From: DATKEG01 sp035544515
GTDB taxonomy: Bacteria > Acidobacteriota > Vicinamibacteria > Fen-336
NCBI GenBank assembly: GCA_035544515.1
Contig: DATKEG010000164.1
Coordinates: forward strand, 1 to 8,518
Direction of reading: 5' to 3'
Length of the DNA stretch: 8,518 nt
In this document: positions 6,396 to 8,518 of the stretch, piece after piece
How positions within the stretch are numbered: the first letter of the stretch is position 1
Layout of the letters: each line of letters starts with the position of its first letter
Notes under the pieces: model-generated
Database searches by the model: none
What the model was told of the DNA's origin: nothing
The model's input: only the letters and a program-made list of their open reading frames with translations
Position numbers and translations under genes: made by a program

Positions 6396-6869
6396 ATGAC
6401 GAAGCGACAGGGGTGGATGGCCGGGGCCGCGCTCATCCTGGCCACCGCGGCGGCGGACGCATCGAGGGCGGCCGGTCCGGCGGCGACGCCGGAAGACGAC
6501 CTCGCGGTGGTGAAGAAGGCGGTGATGGCGCAGAACACCGCGCCCGCGGCGGAGGAGGCCCCCCCGGGGGAGCGGACGGCCACCCGCGGTGCGGCGGCCC
6601 GTCCCGTGCGACCGGGCAAGGAGCCGACGTGGCTCAAGGTTCGGGTCACGGAGAAGGGAACCAGCCGCAAGAAGGTGACGGTCAACCTGCCGCTCGCGCT
6701 CGTGCGGGCGCTCGACGGCGCCTGGCCCCCGATCGACTTCTCCTGTGGCGAGGGGCGGCGGGCGCGCTGCGAGGTCGACGTCGCCGAGGTCCTGGCGGCG
6801 CTCGAGGCCGGGCAGGAGCTGGTGGAGATCGACGACGAGGACTCGCTCGTGAAGGTCTGGGTCGAGTAG
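6396..6869 (+). CDS. Small exported protein with the shared C-terminal domain (157 aa)
   Basis: Function unknown; last gene of the cluster. ATG at 6396 follows AGGAGGT closely, 8 bases after the preceding stop. Residues 1-26 are a signal peptide (MTKRQ, hydrophobic AGAALILATAAA; cleavage probably after an Ala between 22 and 26). A low-complexity Ala/Pro/Glu/Arg linker fills about 27-77. Residues 79-157 are the shared domain: WLKVRVTEKG, KKVTVNLPLALVRAL, a middle segment with Cys117 and Cys125, a helix (VDVAEVLAALEAG), and the acidic closing strand LVEIDDEDSLVKVWVE. The Cys pair is absent from the other two copies and could form a disulfide after export. From memory the domain resembles the beta-rich part that follows SHOCT-like helices in YvlB-type proteins; this was not tested. 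Confidence 0.85.
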   Translation: MTKRQGWMAGAALILATAAADASRAAGPAATPEDDLAVVKKAVMAQNTAPAAEEAPPGERTATRGAAARPVRPGKEPTWLKVRVTEKGTSRKKVTVNLPLALVRALDGAWPPIDFSCGEGRRARCEVDVAEVLAALEAGQELVEIDDEDSLVKVWVE

Positions 6870-6915
6870 GCTGCCCTGGCCGGGTGACGGCCTGTCCTCG
6901 CCCGCCGACACCGGT

Positions 6916-6933
6916 CCGCCGCGCGTGCGGCGG
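6916..6933 (+). terminator. GC-rich hairpin after the sigma cluster
   Basis: CCGCCGC and GCGGCGG pair as a 7-bp stem with a GCGT loop, 46 bases after the stop of the last cluster gene. No run of T follows, so it would not be a classic intrinsic terminator, but it sits where the cluster should end and before the next promoter candidate. Confidence 0.35.
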
Positions 6934-6965
6934 CAAGCCCTTGAGCCAACGCGGCCGGCGCGTCT

Positions 6966-6989
6966 GGAACGAGCCTTGCTAGCCACGTC
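6966..6989 (+). promoter_or_regulatory. Candidate ECF-type promoter for the repeat-protein gene
   Basis: GGAAC (6966-6970), a 15-base spacer and CGTC (6986-6989) match the common ECF promoter pattern, ending 21 bases before the ATG at 7011. It resembles the motif upstream of the sigma cluster, although the spacers differ by 2 bases. A transcript would start a few bases downstream and carry a very short leader with the ribosome site AGGAGG at 7001-7006. Confidence 0.42.
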
Positions 6990-7010
6990 ACCGTTCCCAG
7001 AGGAGGCCCC

Positions 7011-7400
7011 ATGAGGATCCCCACCGTGGCCGGCGCGCTGGCGATCAGCGGCGCGGTCGCCCTATCGGCTCCCGCCGGCCTCGAGGCTGCGCACCGTCAT
7101 TCGCGGTCGTGCGGCCACGACCGCGGCTACTCGTCCCGGTCCTACCGGCCGCACAGCTACCGGCCCTACTCTTCCCGGTCCTACCGGCCGTACAGCTACC
7201 GCCCCTACCCCGTGCCCTACCCGGTGCCCTACGCTGTGCCCTACGCGTACTCGCCGCCCGTCTACGTGCCGTACGGATACAGCGCGTATGGCTATGATCC
7301 CTATTATTACGACCGGTACTACCCGCCCCCGCGTCGAGGGCACTACCACGGCCGGTCGTTCTGCGCCCGGCCGCACCTGAGCATCCACATCGGTTTCTGA
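7011..7400 (+). CDS. Secreted Tyr/Pro/Arg-rich repeat protein (129 aa)
   Basis: Function unknown. ATG at 7011 follows AGGAGG by 4 bases. Residues 1-26 form a signal peptide (MRIPTVAGALAISGAVALSA, likely cleaved near LEAA). The mature part is low complexity. A His/Arg stretch (HRHSRSCGHDRG) is followed by two copies of the 13-residue unit YSSRSYRP(H/Y)SYRP at about 40-65, three Y-(P/A)-V-P units, then a Tyr/Gly-rich stretch. The end is FCARPHLSIHIGF. The last residues alternate polar and hydrophobic and finish on Phe, as in outer-membrane beta strands, but the protein is too short and disordered-looking to call a barrel. Similar Tyr-rich exported proteins are common in envelope-rich Gram-negatives and are usually uncharacterised. 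It has its own promoter candidate and may be controlled by the adjacent sigma factor. Confidence 0.8.
   Translation: MRIPTVAGALAISGAVALSAPAGLEAAHRHSRSCGHDRGYSSRSYRPHSYRPYSSRSYRPYSYRPYPVPYPVPYAVPYAYSPPVYVPYGYSAYGYDPYYYDRYYPPPRRGHYHGRSFCARPHLSIHIGF
7128..7205 (+). repeat. Tandem 39-bp repeat, two copies
   Basis: Copies at 7128-7166 and 7167-7205 differ at 3 of 39 positions and encode the 13-residue unit YSSRSYRP(H/Y)SYRP in frame. The repeat is followed at once by 12-bp units encoding Y-(P/A)-V-P at 7206-7241. The near identity suggests recent duplication or slippage inside the coding sequence. Confidence 0.85.
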
Positions 7401-7403
7401 CCC

Positions 7404-7433
7404 GACACGGTCACCGAGGCTCCGCCCCGTGTC
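7404..7433. terminator. Hairpin between convergent genes
   Basis: GACACGG (7404-7410) and CCGTGTC (7427-7433) form a 7-bp stem with a 16-base loop in the 65-base gap between the repeat-protein gene and the convergent VWA gene. It could serve both strands. The loop is long and there is no T run on either side, so termination is only a suggestion from position. Confidence 0.3.
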
Positions 7434-7465
7434 TCCGTGGCGCGGCGCTTGCGCCCGTCCGCTCG

Positions 7466-8416
7466 TCAGTCCCGCGCGGAGCTGACGCGGTCGCCCCGCG
7501 GGGCGTAGTAGCCGATCTTGTGGCGCACCTGCAGCGCCTCGCGCGTGCGCACCACGATCCGCCGCCACTTGCCGTCTCGCCGCCGGTTGGACGAGACGTA
7601 GCCGAGGTTGTATTGCGTGCGCAGCTCCTCGGCGATGCGGTCGTACACCGCGTCGAGCTCGGAGAGGGAGTTGGGGAAGTAGACCTGGCCGCCGGTATCG
7701 CGGCTCAGCACGGTCAGGAGGTGCGCGGCCTGGCTGAAGCTCAGCCGGTTCCGGTCCTGCACGCGGTTGGGCCGCAGGCTGATGGCGTAGATGGCGATCT
7801 CGAGCTTGCGCGCCAGCTCCATCACCTGCTCGTCCTGGACGAGCGAGGCCGTATCCTCTCCGTCCGAGAGCAGGACGAGGGCGCGCCGCCGCAGCTCGCC
7901 CGCCTTCTTCTGCCGGCCCAGCTCCTTGAGCGTGACGTAGAGCGCGTTGTGCAAGGCGGTGGGTCCGGAGGCCTCCGTGCGCATGACCGCCTTCTCCAGG
8001 ACGGCGTGGTCGGCCGAGAAGTCGCTCAGGACGTTGATGCGGTCGTTGAAGGCGACGATCGAGGCCACGTCCTGGGTTCGCAGCGTCTTCACGAAGCGGA
8101 TGGCGGCCTGCTGGGCCTGGGTGAGCTTCTCGTCCATGGACGCCGACATGTCCAGCATGAGCGAGAGCGAGATGGGCAGGTCCTCGTGGTTGAACAGGGT
8201 CAGGTCCTGCTTGATGCCGTCCTCGAAGATGGAGAAGTCGCCCTCGCCGAGGTCGGTGACGTAGCGGTTGCGCCCGTCCATCACCGTCACGTGGAGGTTG
8301 ACGACCTCGATGCCGGCCTCGAACGTGGGCGGCCGGCGAGGCGTCTGCGCGGCCAGCGCGGCGGGCAGCGCCAGGACCAGGGCGGCCAGGACAGGACGCG
8401 CGCGCATGGGGATCAC
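7466..8416 (-). CDS. Secreted von Willebrand factor A domain protein, acidobacterial type (316 aa)
   Basis: Matches the VWFA-related domain family abundant in Acidobacteriota; its function is unproven and it is presumed to act in adhesion or protein binding outside the cytoplasm. A signal peptide (MRARPVLAALVLALPAALAAQ) precedes the beta-rich N-terminal part: VVNLHVTVMDGRNRYVTDL and DFSIFEDGIKQDL, the typical 'not just what the gene says but how it is bound' segment of this family. The VWA fold follows with a full metal-binding MIDAS set: Asp89, Ser91 and Ser93 (DMSAS), Thr153 (GPTAL) and Asp185 (SDGED). It ends with a YNLGYV strand and HKIGYYAP. GTG at 8416 overlaps the upstream gene's stop (GTGA). 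ATG at 8407 gives the same signal peptide three residues shorter. Neither start has a clear ribosome site, so translational coupling is likely. Confidence 0.92.
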   Translation of the reverse strand: MIPMRARPVLAALVLALPAALAAQTPRRPPTFEAGIEVVNLHVTVMDGRNRYVTDLGEGDFSIFEDGIKQDLTLFNHEDLPISLSLMLDMSASMDEKLTQAQQAAIRFVKTLRTQDVASIVAFNDRINVLSDFSADHAVLEKAVMRTEASGPTALHNALYVTLKELGRQKKAGELRRRALVLLSDGEDTASLVQDEQVMELARKLEIAIYAISLRPNRVQDRNRLSFSQAAHLLTVLSRDTGGQVYFPNSLSELDAVYDRIAEELRTQYNLGYVSSNRRRDGKWRRIVVRTREALQVRHKIGYYAPRGDRVSSARD

Positions 8417-8518
8417 GTGCGCGGCGTACCGATGCGCGCGGTCGCGCCCGGGCGCGCGACCGTCACCTTGACCCGGGGGTCGGTCACGCCGGGCAGCCCC
8501 AGGTACGACAGACGATAC
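8413..8518 (-). CDS. C-terminal fragment of an upstream gene, possibly a second VWA-type protein
   Basis: The minus strand is open from the window edge to TGA at 8413-8415, giving 34 residues beginning YRLSYLGLPGVTDPRV and continuing KVTVARPGATARIGTPRT. The pattern Y-x-L-x-Y, then Asp, then a V-x-V strand with R, then R-x-G, aligns with the last part of the adjacent VWA protein (YNLGY through IGYY). This suggests that the gene encodes another member of the same family. The 4-base GTGA overlap places both genes in one operon. The fragment is short, so the family assignment is tentative, though the reading frame itself is well supported by the coupled junction. Confidence 0.6.
   Translation of the reverse strand, partial: YRLSYLGLPGVTDPRVKVTVARPGATARIGTPRT

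Noticed and set aside
7062..7568. A minus-strand frame across the Tyr-rich protein and the end of the VWA gene
   Set aside because: It is antisense to repeats and overlaps the VWA gene in another frame, with no recognisable domain. Its Val/Arg/Gly repeat pattern is just the reverse complement of the Tyr/Pro codons.
8439..8462. A 9-bp perfect stem (CGGTCGCGC / GCGCGACCG) upstream of the VWA gene
   Set aside because: It lies inside the coding sequence of the preceding gene, whose frame runs to 8413, and self-complementary GC runs are common at this base composition.

Overview
The window is very GC-rich DNA, roughly 70% by eye, with bacterial gene packing: short gaps, ATGA/GTGA/CTGA stop-start overlaps, and frequent GTG or TTG starts. 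Two genes at the right end carry, or appear to carry, the von Willebrand-related domain that is abundant in Acidobacteriota. With the GC content and the housekeeping genes seen, this suggests a soil-type lineage such as Acidobacteriota, Rokubacteria or Methylomirabilota. That placement is inference. I see no tRNA, rRNA, CRISPR array or insertion sequence.

Left third, minus strand (1-3578): reading leftward, a LOG-family protein gene is followed by an NAD-type isocitrate dehydrogenase whose best-supported start is a CTG overlapping the LOG stop codon. After a 141-base gap with a perfect 14-bp palindrome come a small hemerythrin-domain protein and, 4 bases further on, a tryptophanase-type beta-eliminating lyase. 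The lyase gene is broken by a one-base frameshift near 769-770 and runs off the window edge.

Centre, plus strand (3739-6869): a compact five-gene cluster. It holds a small exported protein, an ECF sigma factor, a membrane anti-sigma factor with a zinc-binding motif, an exported TPR/HEAT protein, and a second small exported protein. The first, fourth and fifth products all end in versions of one approximately 80-residue domain: it begins LKVRV-like, has a central (V/L)P(L/M) turn, and closes on an acidic strand ending VW(V/I/L)(E/R). The reading offered here is that this is an envelope-sensing sigma module whose exported partners are paralogues. An ECF-like promoter motif (GGAAC plus CGTT) precedes the cluster. 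A similar motif (GGAAC plus CGTC) precedes the next gene, a secreted Tyr/Pro/Arg-rich repeat protein (7011-7400) that could be a target of the sigma factor.

Right end, minus strand (7466-8518): a secreted VWA-domain protein convergent with the repeat protein. It is preceded by the last 34 codons of another gene whose tail resembles the end of the same domain family, so these may be a tandem pair.

The most novel item is the central sigma/anti-sigma cluster with three differently built proteins sharing one C-terminal domain.
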